DNA from: Neoceratodus forsteri
Taxonomy: Eukaryota; Chordata; Ceratodontiformes; Ceratodontidae
Assembly (NCBI GenBank): GCA_016271365.2
Contig: CM028131.1
Coordinates: forward strand, 285,329,001 to 285,393,000
DNA: 64,000 bases
Direction of reading: 5' to 3'
Made by a program: the position numbers and the translations under genes. Of the stretch, positions 21,421 through 32,071 are shown piece after piece. The notes beneath the pieces are model-generated. The model had not been told where the DNA came from. It was given only the letters and a program-made list of their open reading frames with translations, and did not search any database. Within the stretch, counting starts at the first letter, position 1; every line of letters begins with the position of its first letter.

Positions 21421-24283
21421 AATGACTTGTATTGCAGGTGAACAAGAACTGGTGAAAGCTTTTCCATAATACAGAATGGACCATTCCAAGGATGGAGCAA
21501 TTTCTCTGTGGTGCCTAGAACTAAGACAGGTCAAAATAGGTAGACACGGACCCCCACAGAAAATGATGGCTCATATGACTTGGCTGCTGACATTTTCTAC
21601 ATGGCAGATGTTCTGTCCCACTGTGGTTATTGCAACACACCTAGCAAGTTCAAGCTGTTCCCTGCATCCAGTAGGTATGATGTACGAGGATGCTGATTTT
21701 GGAACCTCTAGCAGTGAGAGGTCCATGTTCAATCGAGTTCTTGGATGGTGTCCATAGACCAAGAAGAATGGAGTGTACTCTGTATTGTCAACACAAGGAC
21801 CAGAGTCTTAGGCAAACTGAAGAAAAGGAACAAAGCAGTCCCAACCACCAAAAGTTTCATCTAGGTACTTGGAAAGTATATTAGGAATGGTAGACATCAT
21901 TCTTTCACTTTGTCTATTGCATTGCAGGTGATAGCTCATTATGTGAGTCTTTTTTTTATGTTAAGGATTTTGCAAGTCTTTTGAACAATGGTAGGAAAAA
22001 AAAATGCCTCTGTCTGAATGCAGGCAAGAGGGGGTTACTGTGATGACAAATAACTGTGTTGAGTAAGGCATTTGCTAGGGTAGCATCTTTGATGTCCTTT
22101 AATGGGATTAGCTCTAGGTATTTTGTAAGGTAGTCCACAAAAATAAGAATGTATTTGTTGCCAGAGTCAGAACACGTGGGTGAAGGTCCAAGAATGTCTG
22201 TGCTGACTTGCTAAAATAACCCTGTGGCTACAGGCACTGGAATGAGGTGTGCCTTTGTCAGTTTGGCAGGAGACTTTCTTTGGGAGCAGGGCTGGCCGGA
22301 TTAAACAAATTAGACAATGTCCTTGTTCATGTGAGGCCAGAAGAAGCAGAGCCCTGCTTTTCTGAGAGCTCTGTGGATTCCCATATGACCTCCAGAAAGT
22401 GGAGAGAAGAACTTCACTGACAAGACAAGCAGCACTAATAATTGTACATGAGTTCTGTCCATGTGATTGCTCTTGCCTTCCTTGGCCCAGATGTGAAAAA
22501 GAACACCAACATTTTGGAAGTATTGCGAAGCAAGGAAAAAAAAACATCATGGAGATGTTGCTTCTGTAGTAGAAGATTTCCAGACTCTGATTAATTGATT
22601 TTATGTCTGAGAACTGAGGACCTGTAAAGTTTGAAAGGTTAACCAAGCCTTGGGTAGGCCAATATAGGAGTTTGTCCTTTATGATATCAAAGGCCTCTGC
22701 ATTTGGAAGTCCATGTTATCCTTTTTTGGTGAGGGCATACAGTGGACTTGCAATCTTGGCATAGTTGCATATGAGCTTGCTGTAATATCCAGACACCTTG
22801 TCTGTTGTGCGCAACAGCACAGTATCCCAGAAATGCTACAACTTTACAGATGAGCCAAACATCATTTCCAGGGGTGCCAAGTAAAGCTCTGAGTTAGGTT
22901 CTGGATAGACTTTGACTGCTGAGAGCTAGTTTGGGTCTGGAGAGATGCCATGAGAATGAGTAACATGTCCCAGGCAATGAATCTGATGCTGTGTAAAGCA
23001 ACATTTCTCTGAGCAGAGCTTGAGGTTGGCTTGTTGAAGGCATTAAAATACTTCTTTGAGGTGTTGGAGGTGTTCTGGAAAAGTTCTTCTGAAGACATTA
23101 ACACTATCAAGTAGGCTCAGCAAGATTTCCAAAACAATAATGTAGTACAACTTCATAACATGCATGAATGTGGTTGGACTGTTTTGAAGTCCCATAAGCA
23201 GTCATTTGAATTAGAAAAGTCCCAAGTGACAGTGCCATCCTATGTATGGATGAGAAGCTGGATCAACAGATACTTGGTAGAACCCACTTTGCAGATCCAG
23301 AGTGGTGAAGTAGGCTGGACTAGCCACACCAAGACTTTCTAAGGTATCCTTTGTTGTGGGTACAGGGTGAGCATCCAACCCCATAAAGGCACTGAGCTTC
23401 CTGTAGTCCACCAGAAAGTGATACCCCTAGTCTTTTTTTACCACCAGCAGGCATGGTGCACCCCAAGGACTTGTAGATTGTTCAATGATGTTTTGTTCCA
23501 GCACGTCCTTGATTATGCCCTCTAGAATTTCTTTGGGTTTGTGTCCCACTTAATAGAGTCACTGACAGACTGGTTTCTGACTGGGCAGCACCTTGATGGT
23601 GTGTTGCAGAATATCACAAAATCTGAGCTTGTTGCCTATACCAACAAAGACATTTGGATATTTGGATAGCTCTCCAGGAAATCTAAAATCTGTTGTTTTG
23701 CCATTGGAGGTGCTGGAAGCTTGGGGGAAGATAACTGTTTACTAAGGGATAAAATTGGTGAAGCTGGTGCGGTGATGGTAGTGCTAATAGGTGTAGAGGT
23801 GGTGGAACCAGGCTGAGGTTCCTACATGAGATGGAGTTGGTCTCCAGTAGGCAAGCAAACTTTCTGAATTTGGCCCCTTGGAGATGATGACTGGTTCATC
23901 TGTAAAGTTGCAGCATTTCTGGAATACTGTGCCATTATTCACAACAGACAAGGTGTCTCTCGGGTGAAGACCTGAAGAATGTAGAGTGGTGGATCCCATG
24001 GCAATGCCAACACTTTATGGGAATGGTTTACCATGAAGCTTGGAAATCAAAACCATCTCTGTCTTAGGAGGCATAGGCACTGAGTTCAGAGCTGCAAGTT
24101 GCCTCCAGAGACCAAGTGACAGTTTGAAGTCAAGTTTAGGATAGTTGTGTGGTATCTGAAGAAGTACATGCCAGGAATCACTGATGGTTATAGATCAGGC
24201 AACAAGTAGAATTTGACAATAGCTTGCTGTGAGCCAAAATGTTGCTTAAGTGGGATGACACCTGTAATCAGTACTGTAGTTTA
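21421..24283 (-). pseudogene. Ty3/gypsy pol: integrase, RNase H and reverse transcriptase relic
   Basis: Read from right to left. RT: DYRKLSAF then TLDLQSGFYQVSV (about 23400-23220, the palm), a missing YLDD stretch, LGHV-like and TDP-K-like residues (about 22990-22900), and GYYSKLICNYAKIASPL (about 22780) leading into RNase H. Integrase: damaged His/Cys region (about 22300), DYLTKYLELIPLKD (about 22130, first catalytic block) and the C-terminal LVYGHHPRTRL region (about 21760). Stops and frameshifts throughout. The left end is cut off by CR1-A; the 3' LTR is not seen. Confidence 0.85.
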
Positions 24284-24296
24284 ATTTGCTATAATG

Positions 24297-25739
24297 GGGA
24301 GGGCGCTAGAGAGTTTGAGGGTGCAGGACATCTTTTTCAGAGCTCCGCTAAACAAAGCTCCTAAAACCTGTTAAAGTCCTTTAAATCGTAGCAGTTTCAA
24401 AAATGGCACACTTGAGAAAAGTCAAGGACCTAGCAAAGGCTAGGCTGGATAATATCAAGAAATTTCTCTCACCCAAAACAGCGAAGGCAGTCCCATTATG
24501 AGGAGATGCCTCGGAAGGGACGATGGCCTCACCTGTAAGAGTGCATCCCGAACCAGGCGACAAACCATAGGTGCCTATGAAACCAGCACTGCAGAGTATA
24601 CATACTCTTTTGTTGGGGTTCCAGGAAGAATCTCTCTTCTCTTTTGAAAAAGTGAACAGTACTCTAGCAGAAATTTCCCTCAGGTGTTCTCAACTAGAGG
24701 GGAAGCTGCTGACTTGTGAAGAGCAAGTGACCACAGTAGAGAAAAATGCAGATAAACTTTGCGGGAGAGTTATGTCTCTTGAAGGTGCAGTTAACGTGTC
24801 TCTACATGAGCAACTATCGAACATTGCAAAATTCGAGAAAATTGAAAACGCTTTGTTACAGAAGAATCTTCGGCTGATAGGCTTACCAGCGGACATACCT
24901 GTGGCTGAGTTGAAATTACTGGTGGAGCATGTAGTTACAACATTTTTTTCTCTGACACCGCCATTGATTCTTGAATCTATCTTTCGTCCTCAGTCACGAA
25001 ATACTAAGGGTATTGCTGGAGCTAGATACGTGATCTGCACCTTTTCAATGATTTTACAGTGAAATCAAATTCTTCAGTATGCACATCAAAGAAAAGGATT
25101 TCAGTATGAGGGTCAGTCCCTTCATCTATACCCTGATTTCTGCTTGATTACGCAGCGCAGGAGGAAACGTTTTTTGGCTATCAAAGCAGAGTTTATCCAG
25201 GCTGGAGTAACTGCAGTATTACAAGCTCCTTCTAAGCTTAAAGTTTCCTTTCAGGGAAAAGATTATTTCTTTCTAGACATGGATGCAGCCCATGAATTTT
25301 ATGAAAAAAATGTTGCAAATCCAACTGATTTGGGATCTGACCTTGAAGAGGAGGGTGAAGATGTGGACACTACTCAATATCTCCCTGTGAAATAAATAAT
25401 TATGGGCTTCTCCTTGTATTTCTTTTGGAACCCTAAACTTCTGAAAATAGAGATTCAGTAGGCGTTTATTGGTTAAATGGTTTCTTAAGTATTTTTCCTT
25501 TTTGATTTTGTGATAAAGCATGGAGCATTGGAAAAAAAATGAGTAAAGTGTTTTGTTAAACCTCAAACTTAATGACTTTAGTCATTTTAATTTTTCCTAT
25601 AACCCTACCTAAAAAGAATTATACTTTTGTTGGTATTTTACAGTAATCCTTTTTCAAGATGTTCTGCTTATGTTACTGAAATATTGTGTAAATCCTTTTT
25701 TCTGTTTGAATAAAAAAAAGTATAAAAAGGAAAAAAATG
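24297..25739 (+). mobile_element. ORF1-only L1-like element (HAL1-like)
   Basis: A complete-looking retroposed unit of 1443 bp: about 100 bp of leader, one ORF1 reading frame, 340 bp of 3' UTR, and an A-rich tail containing 'aataaaa' and 'aagtataaaaa'. It is flanked by a perfect 13-bp duplication (atttgctataatg at 24284-24296 and 25740-25752) inside the gypsy protease region. No ORF2 follows ORF1. The tail resembles that of the L1 element ending at 46595, which suggests mobilisation by the same L1 lineage. Confidence 0.85.
24403..25395 (+). pseudogene. L1-like ORF1 (RNA-binding protein), three in-frame stops
   Basis: One frame of about 330 codons, close to the usual L1 ORF1p length, with no frameshift and three stops (24499, 24568, 25060). 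N-terminal basic region, then a coiled-coil-like heptad stretch (about 24610-24820, LEGKLLTCEEQVTTVEKNA). An RRM-like core begins at the ENALLQKNLRLIGLP motif (about 24845). The C-terminal domain has RRRKRFLAIKAEF and LKVSFQGKDYFFLD (25150-25290). In L1s this protein coats the RNA as a trimer. It is now dead unless the stops are very recent. Confidence 0.82.
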
Positions 25740-25752
25740 ATTTGCTATAATG

Positions 25753-26267
25753 ATATATTTCAAGTCAGCTAGTGACACGTGAGGTGACTGATGAAGAGCT
25801 CTGTTATTCAGAATGTTGCTGTTGATGACTGAGATGTCTGTTCTGGTGTCAATCAAGGCATGCATGGACCAATCAGCAATGCTCATTGAGATGTAGTTTG
25901 CTAGAAGTGGTGATCTGATGACAGGTACTGCTGCTCCTGGAAGCAAGATGGTACCAGAGCTGGTTCTTGGAGTTGAAGGATGTTGCTTGCATGAGTTGAG
26001 AGAATCAGAAGGACAATCAATTGACGTGTTCCCCTGCCCCTCCAAAAGCTCTTAGTTTGTTGGGCAGCACTTGTTTCCTTAATCCTGTAGTACTTGTGTT
26101 CATCTTCCTGATGATGCTGTGGTGAATGTATTTGGTCCCTGACAGTCCCGTTGCCATACTTAGCTTTCAGCAAACTGTAGCCTTGTGTTCTCTGAATCTA
26201 CACCACTGGCAGATGATGTGGCTCTTGAGTAGGTGGTGGTTGAACAGGTGGCTGTCAAGGTGGCTGC
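25753..26267 (-). pseudogene. Gypsy protease and nucleocapsid zinc-knuckle relic
   Basis: Minus strand. A CCHC knuckle (26171-26212) reads CQWCRFREHKATVC, exactly C-X2-C-X4-H-X4-C, as in gypsy nucleocapsids. Downstream (to about 25800) lies an aspartic-protease-like motif: LIDTRTDISVINS, where DTG has become DTR. The protease continues on the far side of the ORF1-only insertion at 24283. Stops interrupt the region. Confidence 0.78.
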
Positions 26268-27285
26268 ATATGAACATATGGAGAAGCCAACAGAATAAAG
26301 CCATTTAGTCTATCTAGTCTGCTCATATTGCAGGGTCCTCAGCTTATGCAACTGACCCTGCCTCCCAAGCCCTTTCATCCTTTCCATCTACCTCGCCCAT
26401 TACCTATGTTTTCCTGTTATGCATATCCCAGCCTCTCTTGAAGCTGCCCACTGACTTCATTGAGACGACCTCTTCTGGCAATACATTCCATCTGGCCACC
26501 ACCCTCTCCATGAAGAAGTGCTTCCTAACCTCCCCTACTAAACCTCCCCCACCTCACAGCTTAAGACAATGTCCCCATATATTTTGACTGCCACTTAGCT
26601 TAAAGAGACCCTCCATATCCACTCTATTTACCCCATTCAAGTACTTGAAGGTCTCTATCATGTCCCAGTTTCTCCCTCCCTCTTCTCCTTTAGGAAGTAT
26701 ATATTCAGGACCCCCAACCTCTTTTCATATGTTTTACCATGCTGACCCACAGTCATCTTTGTTGCTCTGCTTTGGACCATCTCCAGTAGGTTGATGTCTT
26801 TTTTAAGGTGTGGGCACCAGTACCTTACTCCATACTCTAGATGTGGCCTCACCAATGACCTTTACAAGGGCAGTATAACCTCCCTTTTGCCTACTGCTGA
26901 TTCCTCTGGCTATACAACCCAGCATCTTGTTTACCCTTGTTGCTGCTTTTTTGCACTGTGTGGAGTGCTTCATGTCACTAGTGATTGTCACTATCAGATC
27001 TTTCTTCTCCTCTGTTGCTGCTAGCTGGACTCCTCCCAGGTAGTACTCTATCCTTGAATTCCTGGTTCCAATGTGCATAACTTTGCACTTGTTGGTATTG
27101 CAGCCAAGCTGCCAAATCTCAGACCACCTCTCAAGCTTTCTCAGGTCTTCCTGCAGGTCCTGTATCCCTTCAACTGTGTCCACCCTCCCACAGAGTTTTG
27201 TGTGATCTGCAAATATGCACAGTTTGCCCTTAATGTATCCCCAGTGTCACTGATGGAGCAGAACATTGACAAAGTTAGTTCAAAG
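26268..27285 (-). mobile_element. CR1-type LINE 3' part (CR1-G), inserted in gypsy gag
   Basis: Minus strand, late RT to 3' UTR. Shows DLRKLERWSEIWQLGCN, MHIGTRNSRIEYYLGG, KKDLIVTITSDMK, MLGCIARGISSRQ and VRPHLEYGVRYW. The tail (plus 26268-26330) has the 'catatgttcatatg' character instead of the 'ctatgtttctatg' of other copies, so this is a distinct subfamily. It separates gypsy gag (right) from the zinc knuckle (left). Confidence 0.82.
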
Positions 27286-28141
27286 AAAGAAGCTGATCTG
27301 AGCTGTAACTTATTGTAGGGTGTGATGAGTGTGACTATTGTTGCTTGTTGCTGCTGGATGCATGTTGTGAGTGAAACCATTTATGATAATTGAGGTCTTT
27401 GCACACTGCTGGCCTGGAACCTGTGCAAATCATGCAGCTAGGATAGTGTCCATCCAGGTAGTCGGTTTCTGTTGGACCACGTAAGGATGAAGTTCTGGGT
27501 GCAGTCCTCGAATGAAGGCTGAGATTTGATCCATCTCTGATTTCTACAGACATTTGCAGTATGATTCAATGTCCTATATGAAGGCTTCCAGGGATTTGGA
27601 GGGCTGCATGGTGCTTCCCACAGCTTTTGTTCCAGTGACCAGGGCAGATGCACTTGGATGAAGTGATCCTTGGAAGTTGCATACAGGTGGCAGTATTCCT
27701 CTTTAGTTTGGGTGTCTGCGATTAGGAAGGAAGTGCAGCTGAAAAACCCTGAGTTGATGATCCCCATGCCATGAGGTGTAGCTAGGCAGCAGCTGGGACA
27801 GCCTGGAGAGAGAGAGTTGTTGGGAGACAAACCATATGGTCAATACTGGTGAAAAGGGGAACTAGCAAAGTTACATTTTGGAACTGCAGTGGTACCCAAA
27901 GCCCGGGGGAAGCTGGATTGGCAGTACATTTAGTTATTAGCTGTGCTTACAATGTCCCACATTTCTTTTTTTTACTCACAGACTTAGGAGTGCCAGAGGG
28001 CTGCATGTGACATATATTTTTTTTTTGCTTCGAGGACAAGATCTCATGGCTGCTGGACTCGGAGGATGGCTGGGAGACCAAAAACTCACTCAGCGGTAGA
28101 AAACTGATGTAGGCAGATGAGATAGGGTCACAGCAGGAGAA
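27286..28141 (-). pseudogene. Gypsy gag relic and 5' leader
   Basis: Minus strand. Broken frames between 27830 and 27300 include an AFIRGLHPELHPYV-like stretch and a TTWMDTILAA-like stretch, matching the capsid C-terminal region of Ty3/gypsy gag where chain ends are followed by a proline-rich tail. 27850-28141 would be untranslated leader. Identification rests on position relative to the knuckle and LTR as much as on motifs. Confidence 0.6.
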
Positions 28142-28159
28142 GGGCCATATTCTCCACCA
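28142..28159 (-). promoter_or_regulatory. Candidate primer-binding site
   Basis: On the minus strand the LTR ends in CA and is followed at once by TGGTGGAGAATATGGCCC. A TGG start right after the LTR is typical of tRNA-primed retroelements. I could not match it to a specific tRNA. Confidence 0.5.
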
Positions 28160-28297
28160 TGTGTGGCATTTTGGTGTTGGTCTATCACTAGGGCCCTCAC
28201 TTTTTCTTCAGGTGTAGCATGCCCATCTCTTGCTGTTCCGGCAGACAGCATCTTGCTGGCCCAGACAAATAACTTAGATACAGAAAATAAAGTAGAA
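28160..28297 (-). mobile_element. Gypsy 5' LTR, segment 1
   Basis: Next to the primer-binding-site candidate and matching the start of the solo LTR at 6458, block by block. It is broken at 28297 by element S1 and resumes at 31272. Confidence 0.7.
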
Positions 28298-28799
28298 CAA
28301 GCATTTGTCAATGCCGAATGTTTGCTTGCTGACATTGGCAGTGGTAGTGTAGAAGTTACAGAGCTGCGTAATAGGAATGGCAGTGAAGTATTGAACTGAA
28401 GCCAACCCCACCACCACCCTGCAGAGAGTGACAGGCATTGGGGTGTGCATTTGGGTTGTCAGGCATAACGGCCACGCCATTTCACCACACCCCACCCTGC
28501 AGACACTGACAAGAGTCATGGTGTTCCTTGGGGTCTTTGGCCCTTATGTGCACCCCATTTCATTAGGAAATATGGTGAGATGGGTGCGATATAGGAGAAT
28601 GGGGTGAAGTTTGGGGCCGAAGAGTCCAAGGCATACCTTGATGCCTCTCACTGACTGCAGGGTGTGGAATGGTATGAGCATCACAGGCAAGAATCCCAAG
28701 TCACACCCCTGATGCCTGTCATTCTCTACAGGGTTGGGCATTATGGTTGGAAACCCTAATACCTCAGGCATTCGTTGGTATTTTCACTCCAAATTTTCA

Positions 28800-30240
28800 A
28801 CATGTTTTTTTGTGACCCCACCTCATGAACAGGGAATATCAGTTGTTAGCTGAAGCCGCTTATGCACAGTGACTACGGCATTTAGCACCACAGGTGCAAA
28901 ACATTCCAACAGGATGTAAAATGACAGCTGTACTGTTCATGGGGAGGTGTAAAAATGGCAATGTTGCAAATCTGTAGTAAAAATATTTAAAAAATGGTGA
29001 AGTCACGGCGTACATAAAAACTGTGCAACTTTACCGTAATATAATTAGGTTGGGGATTTTTTACAGCAGATTGTCAACTCAGGCATTTTGGTGCCTCCGA
29101 TCATGAACAGTGTCGCTGTGATTTTCTTTATCTGTGCCGAACAATGATTTCCCACAGTGACCACGCATCTCTGCGCTGAAAGTGTGGAAACACACTTCAG
29201 CCATGTTGTGAAAAATGACAGCTGTACTGTTCATAAGGAAGTGTAGAAAAATGGCACTGGTGAAAATCTGGACTGAAAATATTACAAAGTCATGAACTAG
29301 CGAGTGTGCGTGGAAACTGGGCAATGCTCGCTTGTAACACAGTCATTTTATGGACTTTTGTCACCAAATTTTCAACATAGCCATTTTAAGACCTCTGCTC
29401 ATGGACAGTGTAACTGTGATTTTCTTAATCTGTCCAAAACATTGCTTTCGCACTCCAACAGCACCATTGTGCGCTACATGTGCGAAAACACATTTTGGGC
29501 GACATATGAAAAATTGCAGCTGTACTGTTCATAAGGAAGTGTAATAAAATGGCAATGTTGAAAATCTGGAGTGAAAATATTAAATCTGCAAACTTACGAG
29601 CAAGCATAGGAACTGTGCAACACACGCTCGTAACACAGTCATTTTTAGGAATTTTTTCACCAGATTCTCAACATAGCCATTTTTAGACCTCTGCTCATGA
29701 ACAGTGTCACTGTGATTTTCTTAATTTGTCCCGCACATTGATTTCGCACACCGACTGCGCCTATTGTGCTACATGGGAAACACGCTTTGGGTGAGATGAA
29801 AATGGCAGCTGTACTGCTCATAAGAAGGTGTGATAAAATGGCAATGTTGAAAATCTGGAGTGAAAATATTGAAAATTGCGACTCCACGAAAGGTATAGTA
29901 ACTGCACAATGACGCCAGAAACAGTCATTTTTTAGGGACAAAGATTACCCTTCAACATAGCCATTTTAAGACCTCTGCTCATGAACAGTGTCACTGTGAA
30001 TTTCTTAATTTATCCTGAGATATTGATTGCGCGACACCGACCGCGCCATTGTGCGCCACATGGGCAGAAACACATTTTGGGTCAGATGTGAAAAATGACA
30101 GCTGTACTACTCATAAGAAGGTGTGGTAAAATGGCAATGTTGAAAATTTGGAGTGAAAATATTGAAAATTCACGAACTTACAAGCTCGCGAGGAACCGCG
30201 CAACGCACGCAACAGAACAGTATTTCTGATTTTATATCAA
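28800..30240 (+). repeat. Tandem array, about 295-bp unit x5 (inside S1)
   Basis: The marker 'gctgtact' recurs at 28927, 29221, 29518, 29808 and 30101, spacing 290-297 bp. Each unit also has 'tgttgaaaatctggagtgaaaatatt', shown here only as its start 'tgttgaaaat', and an inverted pair around 'acgagc' and 'gctcgt', clearest in S2 (40998-41042). Confidence 0.88.
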
Positions 30241-30267
30241 TTTTCAACATGGCATTTTTAGACCTTT

Positions 30268-30375
30268 CATGATGATGTCACTGTCATTAGAAGATTCAGG
30301 CCCAAAGGGTGATTTCACGAGTGACTGCGAATCACCCTTCGGGCCCGAATAACGCCATGACAGTGACATCATTCA
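30268..30375. repeat. Long imperfect palindrome inside S1
   Basis: Outer arms 'atgatgtcactgtcat' and its complement; inner arms 'ttcaggcccaaagggtgatt' (one mismatch) and its complement. The same structure occurs at 41706-41816, 55755-55866 and 59255-59370 in S2-S4 with different loops. Confidence 0.88.
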
Positions 30376-30689
30376 TGAGAAGGGTCCCAAAAACCCCATG
30401 TTGAAAATTTGGTGCAAAAATTCCCAAAAATGCCTGAGATATGCAACAAAGCTGTAACCCCCCTATCTAGCCCATTATACAGCTTACCGGCATTTCCTCA
30501 GTTCGCGGTTGGCTTTGAAGAGTGCAGACGTGTTCCCGGTCCACCGAAGATCATCGCGTCGAGGTCCGGAGGAAAGTATGGGGTAAGGGGGTGTGGGGAG
30601 GCTGGTGCGCGAGTGGGTGGGCGGAGGTTGTGGGAGGGGGCTGGGAGACGACCGCGGGACCGTTTTCTTTACAGTTAAAAACAAAAACG

Positions 30690-31010
30690 ACGAGGGACAT
30701 TTGCCATGCTGGGTGGGCTCTGGCGTGGCACAGAGATGATTGGGAGGCCGTTCAGCGGCCGGGGATTGGGCACCCCGTCGGCCAGTATGAATTGCCACGC
30801 TGGGTGGGCTCCCCAGCTGGCACCAGTTCTCGGGTTAGGACAGTGGAGCCGACGGGGATTGGGCACCCCCGCCGGCTATAGTCGATTACTTGCCACGCTG
30901 GGGTGGGCACCCAGTGTGGCATTTCCAAAAGCTGGGGAGGCGGACGGGGAACGCATAGCACAGCCGATGGGGATTGGGCACCCCGTCGGCTATTCAGTGT
31001 TGCGTCGGGG
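30690..31010. repeat. GC-rich alternating hairpin modules (inside S1)
   Basis: Two short self-complementary modules alternate: one built on 'gccacgctggg' and its complement, one on 'gccgacgggg' and 'ccccgtcggc' around 'attgggca'. Three copies of each are recognisable. The same pair recurs in S2 (42140-42310), S3 (55195-55430) and S4 (58480-58920). Confidence 0.82.
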
Positions 31011-31271
31011 GCTTCGCCGCGCCTGCTTGGCGGGTGTGTGTGGGAGCCTGCGCGGAGCAGGCGATATCTTATCGCTGCTCACTCAAGCGTAGCTCCCCCT
31101 TTGAACTGTATGCCACTGCATTTTGGAGCTTGTCATAGACAGCTCCAGAATGCATTGGCTTACAGGGGCCGCGCCTGCCAACACACTGACTGAATTGGAG
31201 GAGGAGGTGACACACCTCCGAAATCTCCGATGATGGCACTATGTTTCTTGCACATGCATGCAAGCAAACAT

Positions 31272-31393
31272 AAAAACTGGTTTATTCTGTGCAGGGAACT
31301 TCAGCACTTGACACCATGAGGTTATGCCTCAGACTGAGGGGTGTCCCATCCCCATGTATGATAATGCACTGCCTAGCAGAGTAACAGTTTATA
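31272..31393 (-). mobile_element. Gypsy 5' LTR, segment 2
   Basis: Matches solo-LTR blocks 6610-6660 and 6835-6868 ('ggaacttcagcac', 'gcactgcct-gcag'). Bounded by S1 on the left and R3 on the right. Confidence 0.7.
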
Positions 31394-31979
31394 GGTCCTG
31401 GTAGACTGATCTTTTTTTTTTTCCGGACTAAAAGGCTCGAGATTTTGTGTCCCCACCTCTTTCAGACCAATCTCTACTTCACTGTAGCTGGGTCCAAGCC
31501 TGCCATTATGGATGCCTAATCCCCTCAGGGGTACCTCCTGGCCACTCTTACCACTCCAAAAACTGACATTCAACTCCTACAACTTCCCCTCCCATCCTCT
31601 CTTTCCCTCTGTCTTCCGTGACAATGCCTGACTTCGGCAGCCCTACCCCATGGATTATTAACATGAATAAATGCCTCCTGGGCCCCAAGGAATTACCTGA
31701 CTACCAAGTTTCTCAACTGAACCTCTCCCTTCTACCACTTCTCCACTCTCTCCCTTCTGCAAATTCTCCAGTCTCCTAAGAACATGTTCTTCCTGCTTTT
31801 GCACTTTATAACCACATGTATAGTATTATTATACCTTCCTTATTGTTCCTTCATCCGATGTTTAATCTTAAGAGGTCATATCTGTTGTGTAATGTTGGGT
31901 TGTAAATGTACCTGTCCTGATGTGGAACCTTTGAAAAAGAGCATTTTGCTTAAAGTTCTTTTCCGAAGAATTAAATAAA
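31394..31979 (+). mobile_element. LINE 3' end with TAAA tail (R3), inserted in the LTR
   Basis: A 586-bp piece ending 'gaattaaataaat'. The solo LTR reads straight through the site ('caatttatataaacaatg' near 6861), so both ends of the insertion are fixed. Low similarity to R1/R2 except the tail; no coding motif remains. It could be a different LINE with a similar tail. Confidence 0.65.
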
Positions 31980-32071
31980 TAAACAATGAGTGTTCTCAGT
32001 GCTCTTAAAGGAGCGGCTGCTAACATTAAGCCACATGCTTAATTGTACTTCACAATAGTATAGTGAGTACA
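31980..32071 (-). mobile_element. Gypsy 5' LTR, segment 3 (outer end)
   Basis: Matches solo LTR 6870-6974 ('aaacaatgagtgttct', 'taacattaa', 'gcttaattgta', 'gtgagtac'). On the minus strand it begins TGTACTCAC, so the LTR has TG and CA ends. 'ttatataaa' near the inner edge may be the promoter TATA element. Confidence 0.65.

Larger units (their letters stand above)
28298..31271 (+). mobile_element. S element, copy S1 (new family; candidate non-autonomous Helentron)
   Basis: Inserted in the gypsy LTR, with the empty site visible in the solo LTR near 6610. Starts 'caagcattt', with 'atgtttgcttgc' at 28318-28329; ends with the complement of that word at 31260-31271, just after a 6-bp-stem hairpin (31247-31264). 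Interior order: four 'CCTGCAG-TGACAGGCAT' modules, two in each orientation (28415-28745); five tandem units of about 295 bp (28800-30240); a long palindrome (30268-30375); a GC-rich block with hairpin modules (30490-31080); and a conserved 3' region. No convincing long ORF, so it is non-autonomous. Confidence 0.78.

Noticed and set aside
23784..23999. A separate minus-strand gene between gypsy protease and RT
   Set aside because: Position and orientation fit the decayed protease-RT linker of the gypsy pol relic.
28800..30240. CRISPR-like or centromeric satellite array
   Set aside because: The 295-bp units have no spacer structure, occur inside a defined mobile element with shared ends, and number at most five.
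30490..31080. CpG-island promoter and ORFs of a host gene in the GC-rich block
   Set aside because: The same block is present in all S copies, consists of hairpin modules, and its ORFs change frame and length between copies.
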